Origin: Pontibacter sp. G13
GTDB taxonomy: Bacteria > Bacteroidota > Bacteroidia > J057
Direction of reading: 5' to 3'
DNA length: 64,000 bases
Assembly: GCF_031851795.1 (NCBI RefSeq)
Contig: NZ_CP134696.1
Location: forward strand, 1,231,576 to 1,295,575
Under the pieces are notes generated by a model. That model saw only the letters and a program-made list of their open reading frames with translations. It was not told the origin of the DNA and did no database searches. The translations under genes were made by a program, and so were the position numbers. Shown here in pieces: positions 53,147 through 61,370 of the stretch (position 1 is its first letter; each line of letters starts with the position of its first letter).

Positions 53147-54229
53147 CTAGGGAGCCATGCGCACATTCTGCTCAGCTAGGCGCCGAGTTTCCAATTTTAG
53201 GAACCGTACAATCTCTCCAGCAGCCACCTCATTGGCGTATTCGTTCCAATGCTGGTTGACTTCGAATTCGAAGAGTTTCTGATCCCGCTCATAAGCTTGC
53301 TTGAAAGCGGAATTCAAATCCACCACGGGCAGATTCATGGACTGTAGACTCTCCTTAACAATCTGAAGTTCTTCCGTTTGCACGACAGGCACATCTCCAT
53401 CGTAGATCGAAGGCCTATTGGGATGGAGGACGAAAAGGATGGGGGTATTTCCTGCTCGTTGCTGCATTTCCTGAATCAGATGAAGACAAGCGGCGGTTTG
53501 ATCCACCTCTGGCTTGGGCGTTTCTGCCATCTCTTCCTGTGGGAACAAAGGCGGCAAATGAGGCCAAGCCAGTTCCATGGGAATATTCATTCTCAGGTAA
53601 CGCACAATCGCGGAAGAATTGGCCATTTCTTTAAAGGGGTGTGGCTGATAGGCTTTTGCGGGAATGGTTTTCCACTGCTGGTTTTCCCAAGCCACTTGCA
53701 TGAAATTGGGCTTCCGCCCCAATTCCATGATGCTCTCCCGAAGATTCCGGTGATTGACCACAAAAACGTACACATCGGGTTGAAACTCCTGATTGACATA
53801 ATCAATCATCGGTACGAAATTGCTGAAATTACCCCCACGCCGGCCGAAACCAAACACATCCATTTCTTGCTCCAAGCCCTCGTAGATGAGGTAATCCAGA
53901 TGGGATTCAGGGGCACAATAGAGATTCTCTACATAAGAATCCCCTACTACGGCAACCAGAGGCTTACTTCTTCCCGCCTTTGGCACAAAGTCAAAAGCGC
54001 TATTCCAGCCATGCTCATTCAAGCGCCAGGGAGCCCGAATCTCGGACAAGCGGCCATTGGTATATTGTCCAGTTCGAGGACCTTCCGCATCATTGCGCAT
54101 GATCTGGTAAGTAGGATCAAAATACGCTGCAGGGATTTCCGGAGCTGGGATGACCCACCGAAAAAACATTTCCGCCACAACCAGCAGAATGCCCAAGGTG
54201 AGTCCCAGATGTATGACAAATTTTTTCAT
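53147..54229 (-). CDS. SGNH-like (AlgJ/AlgX-type) acetylation partner protein
   Basis: A 360-residue protein with one N-terminal membrane helix (FVIHLGLTLGILLVVAEMFF), so it is anchored with its body in the periplasm. VAVVGDSYVENLYC at about 95 is an SGNH block I (GDS). NQHWNEYANEVAAGEI near 330 has the 'HW/N' end found in AlgJ/AlgX-like O-acetyltransferases; the Asp of a D..H pair is not obvious, and Gln precedes the His. The neighbour 16 bases downstream encodes an MBOAT membrane acyltransferase, the usual partner that brings acyl groups across the membrane. It probably transfers acetyl to the exported polymer. 254 bases with no gene separate it from the synthase. Confidence 0.75.
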   Translation of the reverse strand: MKKFVIHLGLTLGILLVVAEMFFRWVIPAPEIPAAYFDPTYQIMRNDAEGPRTGQYTNGRLSEIRAPWRLNEHGWNSAFDFVPKAGRSKPLVAVVGDSYVENLYCAPESHLDYLIYEGLEQEMDVFGFGRRGGNFSNFVPMIDYVNQEFQPDVYVFVVNHRNLRESIMELGRKPNFMQVAWENQQWKTIPAKAYQPHPFKEMANSSAIVRYLRMNIPMELAWPHLPPLFPQEEMAETPKPEVDQTAACLHLIQEMQQRAGNTPILFVLHPNRPSIYDGDVPVVQTEELQIVKESLQSMNLPVVDLNSAFKQAYERDQKLFEFEVNQHWNEYANEVAAGEIVRFLKLETRRLAEQNVRMAP

Positions 54230-54245
54230 GAACGCGGTCGGAGTA

Positions 54246-55676
54246 TCAGAACTGGAAGTAAATAAAGGACATATCCTCAGCTACATTGGCAAACAACACG
54301 ATGCCCAACACGATCGGAATGGCCAAGCCCCAACGAAGGCTCAAAGGGCGATCCGTCAATTGGAGCGGATATTCCTTGTCGCGTTGAATCCATTCGATCA
54401 ACAGCAAAACAGCAATGTAAGGGATGAATTTGGCGTCTGTGCCTACCGGACCAAACCCGGAAGTAAACATCTCCACGAGATAGGTCCATGCATGACCTAC
54501 ACTCTCAGCTCGGAAGAATACCCAAGCGATACACGTCAACACAAACGTAATGAAGATTTGGAGCCCCTCACGAGGAGTAGGCAACCATCTCCCTTCAGCC
54601 ACTCCTCCGAGGAATCTTCGGTTCTTCCCAGAAAGCATGACAGGCAGATAATACACGGCATTCAAAAAGCCCCAGATAATGAAGGTCCAATTGGCACCGT
54701 GCCAAAATCCACTGACGATGAAGATGATGAAGGTATTGCGCAACTTCACATTCAACCCGCCACGGCTTCCTCCAAGTGGAATGTAGAGGTAATCCCGAAA
54801 CCAGGTAGACAACGAGATATGCCATCTGCGCCAGAATTCTGCAATATCCCGAGAGAAATACGGGTAGCGGAAATTGGCCATCAGGTCAAATCCAAACAGG
54901 CGAGAAGTACCAATGGCGATATCTGAATAGCCCGAGAAGTCTCCGTAGATCTGGAAGGCAAAATAGATGGCGCCCAAAATCAGCTGGCCGCTATTCTGTG
55001 TGGTGGGATCGGCGAAGATCTGATCCACCATCATAGCACAATTATCTGCGATGACCATCTTCTTGAAAAGGCCCCACAAGATCTGATTGACGCCCTGCAA
55101 ACCCTGCTCATAGGTAAATGTCCGCTTCTTGTAAAACTGCGGAAGCAAGTTGGTCGCACGTTCAATCGGGCCGGCCACCAGCTGAGGGAAGAAGCTTACG
55201 TAGGCCAGAAAAGCCACGATGTCTCGACTCGGCTCGATGTCCTTGCGGTACACATCAATGGTGTAGCTCAAGGTCTGGAAGGTATAGAAACTAATTCCGA
55301 CCGGCAGAATGAACTGAAGCGTCGCGGGAGCCAAGCTGACACCCATCGTCTGAAACATGCCGACAAATGACTCGACAAAGAAATTGTAGTATTTGAACAC
55401 ACCCAACATGCCAAGATTGGCGATCAGGCTGATCGAGAGCAAATATTTTCGCTTGCGGGCATCATCCGTCTGTCCCAAAGATCTCCCCACCGTGAAGTCG
55501 ATCAGGGAGCTCAAAAAGATCAGTGACAAGAATCGCCAATCCCACCAGCCATAAAACACATAACTCACTACTACGAGGAGGAAGTTTTGTGCCTTCAAGC
55601 TGCGTTGGAAGACGGTCCAATAGAGGATGAAAACCGTGGGCAGTAGGACAAGATATTCGAGAGAGTTGAACAGCAT
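54246..55676 (-). CDS. MBOAT-family membrane O-acyltransferase (AlgI/DltB-like), copy 1
   Basis: A 476-residue polytopic protein. MLFNSLEYLVLLPTVFILYW is the typical MBOAT start. The family hallmarks are present: YTFQTLSYTIDVYR, FPQLVAGPIERA, FDLMANFRYPYFSRDIAEFWRRWHISLSTWFRDYLY in outline (RRWHISLS and DYLYIPLGGSRGG), and the catalytic His in SGFWHGANWTF. It should accept an acyl group, normally acetyl, from a cytoplasmic donor and pass it across the membrane to a periplasmic SGNH protein. Its second-domain partner is encoded 16 bases downstream. A close paralog lies at 56753, so the locus has two such modules in tandem. Confidence 0.92.
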   Translation of the reverse strand: MLFNSLEYLVLLPTVFILYWTVFQRSLKAQNFLLVVVSYVFYGWWDWRFLSLIFLSSLIDFTVGRSLGQTDDARKRKYLLSISLIANLGMLGVFKYYNFFVESFVGMFQTMGVSLAPATLQFILPVGISFYTFQTLSYTIDVYRKDIEPSRDIVAFLAYVSFFPQLVAGPIERATNLLPQFYKKRTFTYEQGLQGVNQILWGLFKKMVIADNCAMMVDQIFADPTTQNSGQLILGAIYFAFQIYGDFSGYSDIAIGTSRLFGFDLMANFRYPYFSRDIAEFWRRWHISLSTWFRDYLYIPLGGSRGGLNVKLRNTFIIFIVSGFWHGANWTFIIWGFLNAVYYLPVMLSGKNRRFLGGVAEGRWLPTPREGLQIFITFVLTCIAWVFFRAESVGHAWTYLVEMFTSGFGPVGTDAKFIPYIAVLLLIEWIQRDKEYPLQLTDRPLSLRWGLAIPIVLGIVLFANVAEDMSFIYFQF

Positions 55677-55704
55677 ATCAGCGTGCAGGCTTTTGGGAGA
55701 ACTA

Positions 55705-56745
55705 TCAATCTAATTGACTAGGATCTGGATCGAGCGATTCCTCCGCTCCTTCATCTTGAGCGACAGGTCCCGCGGTCAACTGCACTGCGCTTAGCACCTG
55801 CACGCCACGACCGAGATCCTCAATGACCATCTCTGTCCGCTGGGTGCGACCAGAGGTGTGCAAGTGCTCTGCGGAGTCGAAGAACAACGCATCTTCCATC
55901 CGGTAGCGTAACCCGGTGGACAAATACGGAATATTCAGCTCCTGCTCGAAAGCGTGCTCGATATGCTCGATGGTCTTGATCGAATTGTCATAGGAGGATG
56001 CGTGGTAGCATGTAGGCAACACGAACACATCCGCTCCCTGTGCCTTGGCAAATTCCTGAAAGGCGTTCATGTCGTCAATGACACGAGAATCAGCCTCATA
56101 GTCATTTTCTGGCACAACGGGAACGTCCTGCGGGTCCATGGCCAAATGGCCCACCACGTCTCCATATTCGTTGAATGCATCACGCATGTATGCCTTGAAT
56201 TTGCCTTTGCGCTTCTTGGGCTTGAAGGCATACTTGATGGCCGCATAGTACTTGTTGCCCACATACTTGGGGATATTCTTGTACGTGTGGCCCCAATGGT
56301 CCATGCTCATCAGGAATTTCCCTTCAGGGAATACATCGAATACCACGGTCAGCAATTCATCCTGCCCATCATAGGTGGAAGGACTCTTCTGATAAAAGTG
56401 TGCGTATTCCGGCACCAATACGATAATGTCTCCTTGGTGGATGAAGGGCTTGACATCCTCCATCATGTAGCGAAACCCTACCCCTGCATGCGTACCCGCG
56501 TTGATAACAGGCATCTTGAAGGTCTGGCTGATCTTTTCGCTATCCAGTCCAAAGAGCAGGTTGGAACCTCCCACAAAGATGAGTCTCGGTCCGGCGGTCT
56601 CTTCCAGCAATTGGTGCTTATCCAAGGTAGCGTAGAGCAGGTTTCCTTCGTTGGCCTTGTCTGGCAACCAGGTGCTCGCGATGCTGACGAGGATCACCAG
56701 CAAGGTGAATATGAGTGATTTGACGAGAAACTTTTTCATCGACAA
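55705..56745 (-). CDS. SGNH-like membrane-anchored protein (DltD/AlgJ-style partner)
   Basis: A 346-residue protein with one N-terminal helix (FLVKSLIFTLLVILVSIAS), likely periplasmic. ATG at 56745 or 56739 are both possible starts. IFVGGSNLLFGLDSEKI at about 55 is an SGNH block I in the GGSN form. Near the C-terminus FFDSAEHLHTSGRTQRTE provides the Asp-His pair. NAGTHAGVGFRYMMEDV matches block II. These are the features of DltD/AlgJ-like partners of MBOAT proteins. It lies 7 bases from the MBOAT gene upstream and 28 from the one downstream, so it could serve either. Its tail is acidic (EGAEESLDPDPSQLD). Confidence 0.75.
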   Translation of the reverse strand: MSMKKFLVKSLIFTLLVILVSIASTWLPDKANEGNLLYATLDKHQLLEETAGPRLIFVGGSNLLFGLDSEKISQTFKMPVINAGTHAGVGFRYMMEDVKPFIHQGDIIVLVPEYAHFYQKSPSTYDGQDELLTVVFDVFPEGKFLMSMDHWGHTYKNIPKYVGNKYYAAIKYAFKPKKRKGKFKAYMRDAFNEYGDVVGHLAMDPQDVPVVPENDYEADSRVIDDMNAFQEFAKAQGADVFVLPTCYHASSYDNSIKTIEHIEHAFEQELNIPYLSTGLRYRMEDALFFDSAEHLHTSGRTQRTEMVIEDLGRGVQVLSAVQLTAGPVAQDEGAEESLDPDPSQLD

Positions 56746-56752
56746 TGAATGC

Positions 56753-58189
56753 TTAGAACTGGAAGTAGATGAATGTCTTATCTAGGGAGAATGCCTGGAA
56801 TACCATGATCGTGGTGATCACGTAAGTTGCCCAACGAATAGGCATCGGTACATGGTCAAATTGGAATCCGTGCTTTTTGGTACGCTGGAGCCATTCGATT
56901 CCGACCAAGAGACCTACCCACAACAGGGGGGTAATCATGCTTCCCGGTGGCATTTCAAATCCTCCATCCAAGGTGAGCATTCGCTTCAAATAGCCCAAAG
57001 CATGTCCGACAGATTCGGCACGGAAGAATACCCATGCAATGATCGCCAAGGCAAAGGTCGTTGCCATCTGCCATAGTTCTCGAAGATTAGGCAAGAAACG
57101 GCCTTCTGCTACCGTATCGGTGACATTCACACGATTTCGGTTGGCCAACATCAAGGGGATATAGTACAACCCGTTCAAGAATCCCCAAACCACGAAGGTC
57201 CAGTTGGCTCCATGCCAGAATCCTGATACGGTGAAGATGATGATCACATTTCGGAGACGCATCCATTTTCCACCTCGGCTACCTCCTAAAGGAATGTAAA
57301 GGTAATCGCGGAACCATGTCGAAAGCGAATTGTGCCAGCGTCGCCAGAATTCTGCGATGTCTCGGGAGAAATACGGGAGGTTGAAGTTTTGCATCAGGTC
57401 AAACCCAAAGAAGCGGGCAGTACCAATGGCGATATCGGAATATCCGGAGAAGTCTCCATAGATCTGGAAGGCAAACAGGATCGCCCCAATGATCAGGTAG
57501 ACCCCCGGGAGCGTCTCTGAATTATTGAAGATATAGTCCACTTGCGTCGCACAAGTATCGGCGATGACGACTTTCTTGAAAAACCCCCACAAAGCTTGAC
57601 GAGCGCCATCTTTGGCTTTTTCGTAGTCAAATTTTCGAGGCTTCTCGAATTGTGGCAACAAGTGTGTCGCTCGTTCGATCGGACCCGCCACCAATTGTGG
57701 AAAGAAACTCACAAATGCGAAAAAGGTAATCGGGTTGTCGGCCGGCTTGAGTTTGCCTCGATAGATATCGATGGTATAGCTCAAGGTCTGGAAGGTATAG
57801 AAACTGATACCGACGGGGAGGATGATATTGAGTGTTCGGGTATTCATCGTCAGCCCCAATCCATTGAAGGCGTCGATAAATGAGTCCACAAAGAAATTGT
57901 AGTACTTGAAGAATCCGAGAATCCCCAAGTTGATGGCTAGACTCAAGCCTAACAGTGCCTTACGTTGATTCTCAGCTTTGGACTGAGACATGGCACGACC
58001 GATCACGTAATCGCAGGCTGAACTCAGGGCCAGCAAGCCCAAAAAGCGCCAATCCCACCATCCGTAGAACACATAGCTGACCGCTACGAGCAAAAGGTTC
58101 TGCACATTGAGGTTACGCTGAAAGACAAACCAGTACAGCATAAATACGGCTGGCAGAAACAGCGCGAACTCAAAAGAATTGAAAAGCAT
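56753..58189 (-). CDS. MBOAT-family membrane O-acyltransferase, copy 2
   Basis: A 478-residue paralog of the protein at 54246, collinear along its length: MLFNSFEFALFLPAVFMLYW at the start, FPQLVAGPIERATHLLPQ, RRWHNSLSTWFRDYLYIPLG, GGSRGGKWMRLRN, and the catalytic His in SGFWHGANWTFVVWG. The end KTFIYFQF matches MSFIYFQF of copy 1. The duplication includes the associated SGNH-like genes, which are much more different from each other than the MBOATs are. Two acyl types or two acceptor sites are possible (inference). A 567-base gap lies upstream, so this gene probably starts a transcript. Confidence 0.92.
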   Translation of the reverse strand: MLFNSFEFALFLPAVFMLYWFVFQRNLNVQNLLLVAVSYVFYGWWDWRFLGLLALSSACDYVIGRAMSQSKAENQRKALLGLSLAINLGILGFFKYYNFFVDSFIDAFNGLGLTMNTRTLNIILPVGISFYTFQTLSYTIDIYRGKLKPADNPITFFAFVSFFPQLVAGPIERATHLLPQFEKPRKFDYEKAKDGARQALWGFFKKVVIADTCATQVDYIFNNSETLPGVYLIIGAILFAFQIYGDFSGYSDIAIGTARFFGFDLMQNFNLPYFSRDIAEFWRRWHNSLSTWFRDYLYIPLGGSRGGKWMRLRNVIIIFTVSGFWHGANWTFVVWGFLNGLYYIPLMLANRNRVNVTDTVAEGRFLPNLRELWQMATTFALAIIAWVFFRAESVGHALGYLKRMLTLDGGFEMPPGSMITPLLWVGLLVGIEWLQRTKKHGFQFDHVPMPIRWATYVITTIMVFQAFSLDKTFIYFQF

Positions 58190-58756
58190 AGTGTATAGGT
58201 ATCGTTTGTCCCGGTTCTTTCTGGTTATGATAGATCTTCCGGCCGTTCAGAGCATCGATCCGGTATCCGAGGGAAACGGGGCATTCAACCGAAAACTGCG
58301 GAGCATTCGACAGTCGAAAATGTCTCCATAGGGACTCGGTATCATGCGAAAATTACCCTTCATTTTTCGATCCTAAAGGCACCTCCGTCATATTGGTCAA
58401 ATCCTCTCCCTGAAGTGTTCAAGCGACGAGTCGTATGGTTTTTCAAGGGTTGGCAATATCCAATATTCGGCCCCAAACGGTGAACATTCCACTGCTTGGG
58501 TATCAACGGAAGGTGTCAGCATATAGCACTTGGCCATATGCAGACACATTCTTTGGATCTTTCGGAAGTTGCTTAAGGTTTTGGAGCGAAAACAGCCAGT
58601 TTCAAGTTCTCAAGCCGCCAATCTTGCCGAGCATAGTCGTGCTATGTTCCAAAAATTGGCCAATTGAGATTCGTAAAACGGGTGCTTCAGCAAAAACAGA
58701 AAACATGAAGCAGCTTCTTTGTCAACATGAGGTAGTAGTAGCGGCCTAAGCCTAGA
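58190..58756. other. Gene-free gap with a possible repeat remnant
   Basis: Holds the promoter region of the MBOAT operon on the - strand, and from about 58540 a distinct segment. That segment has a hairpin (GAGCATAG 58629-58636 with CTATGTTC 58642-58649) and two similar stretches, AGCGAAAACAGCC near 58582 and AGCAAAAACAGAA near 58688. A 104-codon + strand frame crosses it but does not look like a protein. I have the impression of a mobile or repetitive element end, unproven. Confidence 0.4.
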
Positions 58757-60385
58757 TCAGGTCATCCGGGGGTTCCGGAATGGACTGCGCATTTGTTGCT
58801 TTCGCATCTTTTCGGCGATTGGCCCCAAATTAGAGGTAGGGCTAGGTGCCGCCGCAGCTGGACGATCTTCAATTTGGCGGAAATGCCATTCATGCTGCAT
58901 CACCAGCATGATGAAGATGAAAAACTGGATCGAAAAGTGTCCGATCTCCAGTAGATTTCGGATGAGGCACAGGGTAGCGAAAAACAGGATCAACTGAATC
59001 GCCGCCACATAGGATGGGAAGGCTTTGCCGGCCTTTTTCATCCGGTATTTATTCTGCTTGTTGATCTCGCGATACACAATCACGAAGAAAGCGAAGTAGC
59101 AGATAAACCCTACCGGCCCGACTTCTCCCAGCAATCCCACAACGGTATTTTCCAAACGCTCGGAACTACTCAGCGTGGTCTTGTTGTACACCGTAAAGGA
59201 GTGGTAGCGGTTGCGGATCGGCCCTGATCCGTGATGAGTGAGGAAGCTCCCCGGTCCCGACCCTAGGAAAAGTCGTTTCTCCTCCGTCATCATCTCGTAG
59301 AGGTTGATGAACGAGTACACCTTGGGGACATCCTTGATATCTTTCTCCTGGTTGTCCTCGATGAACTCCATGGCGTGTGCGCCATCGTAGTAAAGCTCTG
59401 GGTTATTGATAATCCAGACTACCGGAAGCGATAGCAAACTCAAGGCAAACATGGCCAGCATGAATTCCTTGACTCGAATCACCGAAAGCGTTACTGCGAA
59501 GAATAGCGAGAACACGGTAAATGCCGCCAAGATCAAGATGAACAAGATCGAGGAAATCGAAAGAATTCCATAGAAGGCAATCACAAGCCGGACCACATCT
59601 ACGATATTTCGATTGATCAGGAATTTGTACAGATAGACAAAGAACCCAATCCCCAGCATATAGGCCGAGTACTCCGAACCCGGATAGACAAATGTCCCCA
59701 CGGCCCAGTCTCCGAAGAAGAAGTTGCCATCCATCACATCAAAGAAGTTGTTGATGATGGAGAACAACACCTGCATTTCCACACAGACAAACATCATGAA
59801 TCCGAAGATCATGTTGCGGTCCTTGAAGGAAAGGCTGACGGTCTTGAACCAGTAGTAAATGACAAATGGGAGGCAAAAGAACACAAAGTGGTTGATGGTT
59901 CCCTTGCTAAAACTCAGGTTGGCAGCTATCGAGAGAACTGAGATCAGGAGAAATAGGAATATGTAGAATTCCTTTTTGCCCAATTTGGACAAACTATATT
60001 TATCGCGCATCCCCAAGACCACGAGCCTCAGAAGCATGCAGACGAATATCAGGCGAGGAAGATTGTAATAGACCATGGTATTGGGCCGGACTCGCCTTAG
60101 GAATCCTAAGATTAGCCATCCCTTACCGTATCCCCCACTGACACCCCATCCTGTGTAGATCTGCTCATACACGAAGATGTCGCGGCAGAGCATCGCTGCC
60201 AATGCCGCATAGATGAACCATTTGGGACGGTACAGAGACAAATAGCCCAATAGTACGGCCAAAACACCGAACACTGCGATGTTTTGGCCGACCACGAATA
60301 CCCCGGTCGCGAGGGTAAGGCCCAGAAATTGGGCGAAAAATTTTGGGTAGTTCTTGAGACTGAGCTCAGAAGTCAGGTCTTTCAT
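58757..60385 (-). CDS. Wzy/O-antigen-ligase-like membrane protein
   Basis: The start at 60385 (MKDLTSELSLKNYPKFFAQFL) overlaps the epimerase stop as ATGA; the frame is open a further 11 codons into that gene. The 542-residue protein has about 12 membrane helices and one larger loop in the second half (NNPELYYDGAHAMEFIEDNQ ... LFLGSGPGSFLTHHGSG). 'LGSGPGSF' plus His in the loop is the pattern of the Wzy_C/O-antigen ligase family. It should join repeat units or attach chains in the periplasm, using the Wzx-flipped lipid-linked units. A proline/alanine-rich cytoplasmic tail ends it. Confidence 0.82.
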   Translation of the reverse strand: MKDLTSELSLKNYPKFFAQFLGLTLATGVFVVGQNIAVFGVLAVLLGYLSLYRPKWFIYAALAAMLCRDIFVYEQIYTGWGVSGGYGKGWLILGFLRRVRPNTMVYYNLPRLIFVCMLLRLVVLGMRDKYSLSKLGKKEFYIFLFLLISVLSIAANLSFSKGTINHFVFFCLPFVIYYWFKTVSLSFKDRNMIFGFMMFVCVEMQVLFSIINNFFDVMDGNFFFGDWAVGTFVYPGSEYSAYMLGIGFFVYLYKFLINRNIVDVVRLVIAFYGILSISSILFILILAAFTVFSLFFAVTLSVIRVKEFMLAMFALSLLSLPVVWIINNPELYYDGAHAMEFIEDNQEKDIKDVPKVYSFINLYEMMTEEKRLFLGSGPGSFLTHHGSGPIRNRYHSFTVYNKTTLSSSERLENTVVGLLGEVGPVGFICYFAFFVIVYREINKQNKYRMKKAGKAFPSYVAAIQLILFFATLCLIRNLLEIGHFSIQFFIFIMLVMQHEWHFRQIEDRPAAAAPSPTSNLGPIAEKMRKQQMRSPFRNPRMT

Positions 60386-61356
60386 TTTTGGGCGGTTTGC
60401 ATCCTGGCAAACATCCACTTCTTGAAGGCTTCGAGTCCTTCTTCGAAAGAAGTCTCTGGATGATAGCCAAGGAGAGATTGCGCACGGGAGATATCCGCAA
60501 ATGTCTGCGGAACGTCCCCAGGCTGTTCTGGCAATTGCTCAATAGTGGCTTTTTGCCCGAATACCTGCTCAATGGAGGCAATCATCTGACTCAGGGAAAT
60601 AGTCCGACAGTTGCCCAAATTGATGACTTCGAACATCGACTTGTCATACGCTACCGCACCCAAGATCCCCTGTACGATATCTCCCACGAAGGTGTAATCG
60701 CGACGGGTAGAACCATCTCCAAACATGGTGATGGGCTCTCCTTGAGTGATAAGGCGTGCAAACTTGTTGATGGCCAAGTCCGGGCGTTGTCTCGGACCGA
60801 AAACCGTAAAGAACCTGAGCGCAATGAATCGGATGCCATACAGGTGGCTGTAGACATGACCGAGCAATTCTCCGCTCACTTTTGTGCTGGCGTATGGGCT
60901 GATAGGCTGCAATACCTTGTCATCCTCGTGCCAAGGCACATTGGGATTGATCCCATAGACACTGGAAGAAGATGCAAACACGAACTGGGTAATTCCTCTA
61001 TCGCGTGCAAATTCCAGCAAGTTTTGGGTGCCTTTGACATTGGTGTCAGAATAGGCAACAGGATCTTTGATCGATGGACGTACCCCAGCGCGCGCCGCGA
61101 GGTGTACAATCACATCGTAATGGTCTTTCAACAGGTTAGGAAGATTGGGATCTTGAATATCCGCTTCTACTAGCCGGTAATTTGAATTATCAAGGTTGGG
61201 TGCCACATTGGCCCGTTTGATAGCCGGATCGTAGTAGGGGTCGAAACTATCGACCACGGTGACTTTCCAGCCTTGGGACAACATGGCGTCTGCAAGGTGA
61301 CTTCCGATAAATCCAGCTCCGCCGGTAATGAGAACGTGTGAAGGGGTGTGATCCAC
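60382..61356 (-). CDS. NAD-dependent sugar-nucleotide epimerase (UDP-glucuronate 4-epimerase-like)
   Basis: A 324-residue extended SDR enzyme. ITGGAGFIGSHLADAM (about 10-25) is the NAD loop; SSSSVYG (about 129-135) and YASTK (Tyr155, Lys159) form the catalytic set. HLAARAGVRPSIKDP is the segment typical of UDP-glucuronate/UDP-galacturonate 4-epimerases ('A.AGVR.S'), as opposed to plain GalE. FGPRQRPDLAINKF and GDGSTRRDYTFVGDI are also standard. Making UDP-galacturonate from UDP-glucuronate would fit the PL8-like lyase in the locus, but GalE-type activity is not excluded. It is 14 bases downstream of the tyrosine kinase gene and overlaps the Wzy gene by four bases. Confidence 0.88.
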   Translation of the reverse strand: MDHTPSHVLITGGAGFIGSHLADAMLSQGWKVTVVDSFDPYYDPAIKRANVAPNLDNSNYRLVEADIQDPNLPNLLKDHYDVIVHLAARAGVRPSIKDPVAYSDTNVKGTQNLLEFARDRGITQFVFASSSSVYGINPNVPWHEDDKVLQPISPYASTKVSGELLGHVYSHLYGIRFIALRFFTVFGPRQRPDLAINKFARLITQGEPITMFGDGSTRRDYTFVGDIVQGILGAVAYDKSMFEVINLGNCRTISLSQMIASIEQVFGQKATIEQLPEQPGDVPQTFADISRAQSLLGYHPETSFEEGLEAFKKWMFARMQTAQK

Positions 61357-61370
61357 GATAACCTAATTTT

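Noticed and set aside
58435..58749. A 104-codon + strand frame in the acylation gap
   Set aside because: No recognisable fold or initiation signal; the same DNA has repeat-like structure, so I treat it as non-coding.
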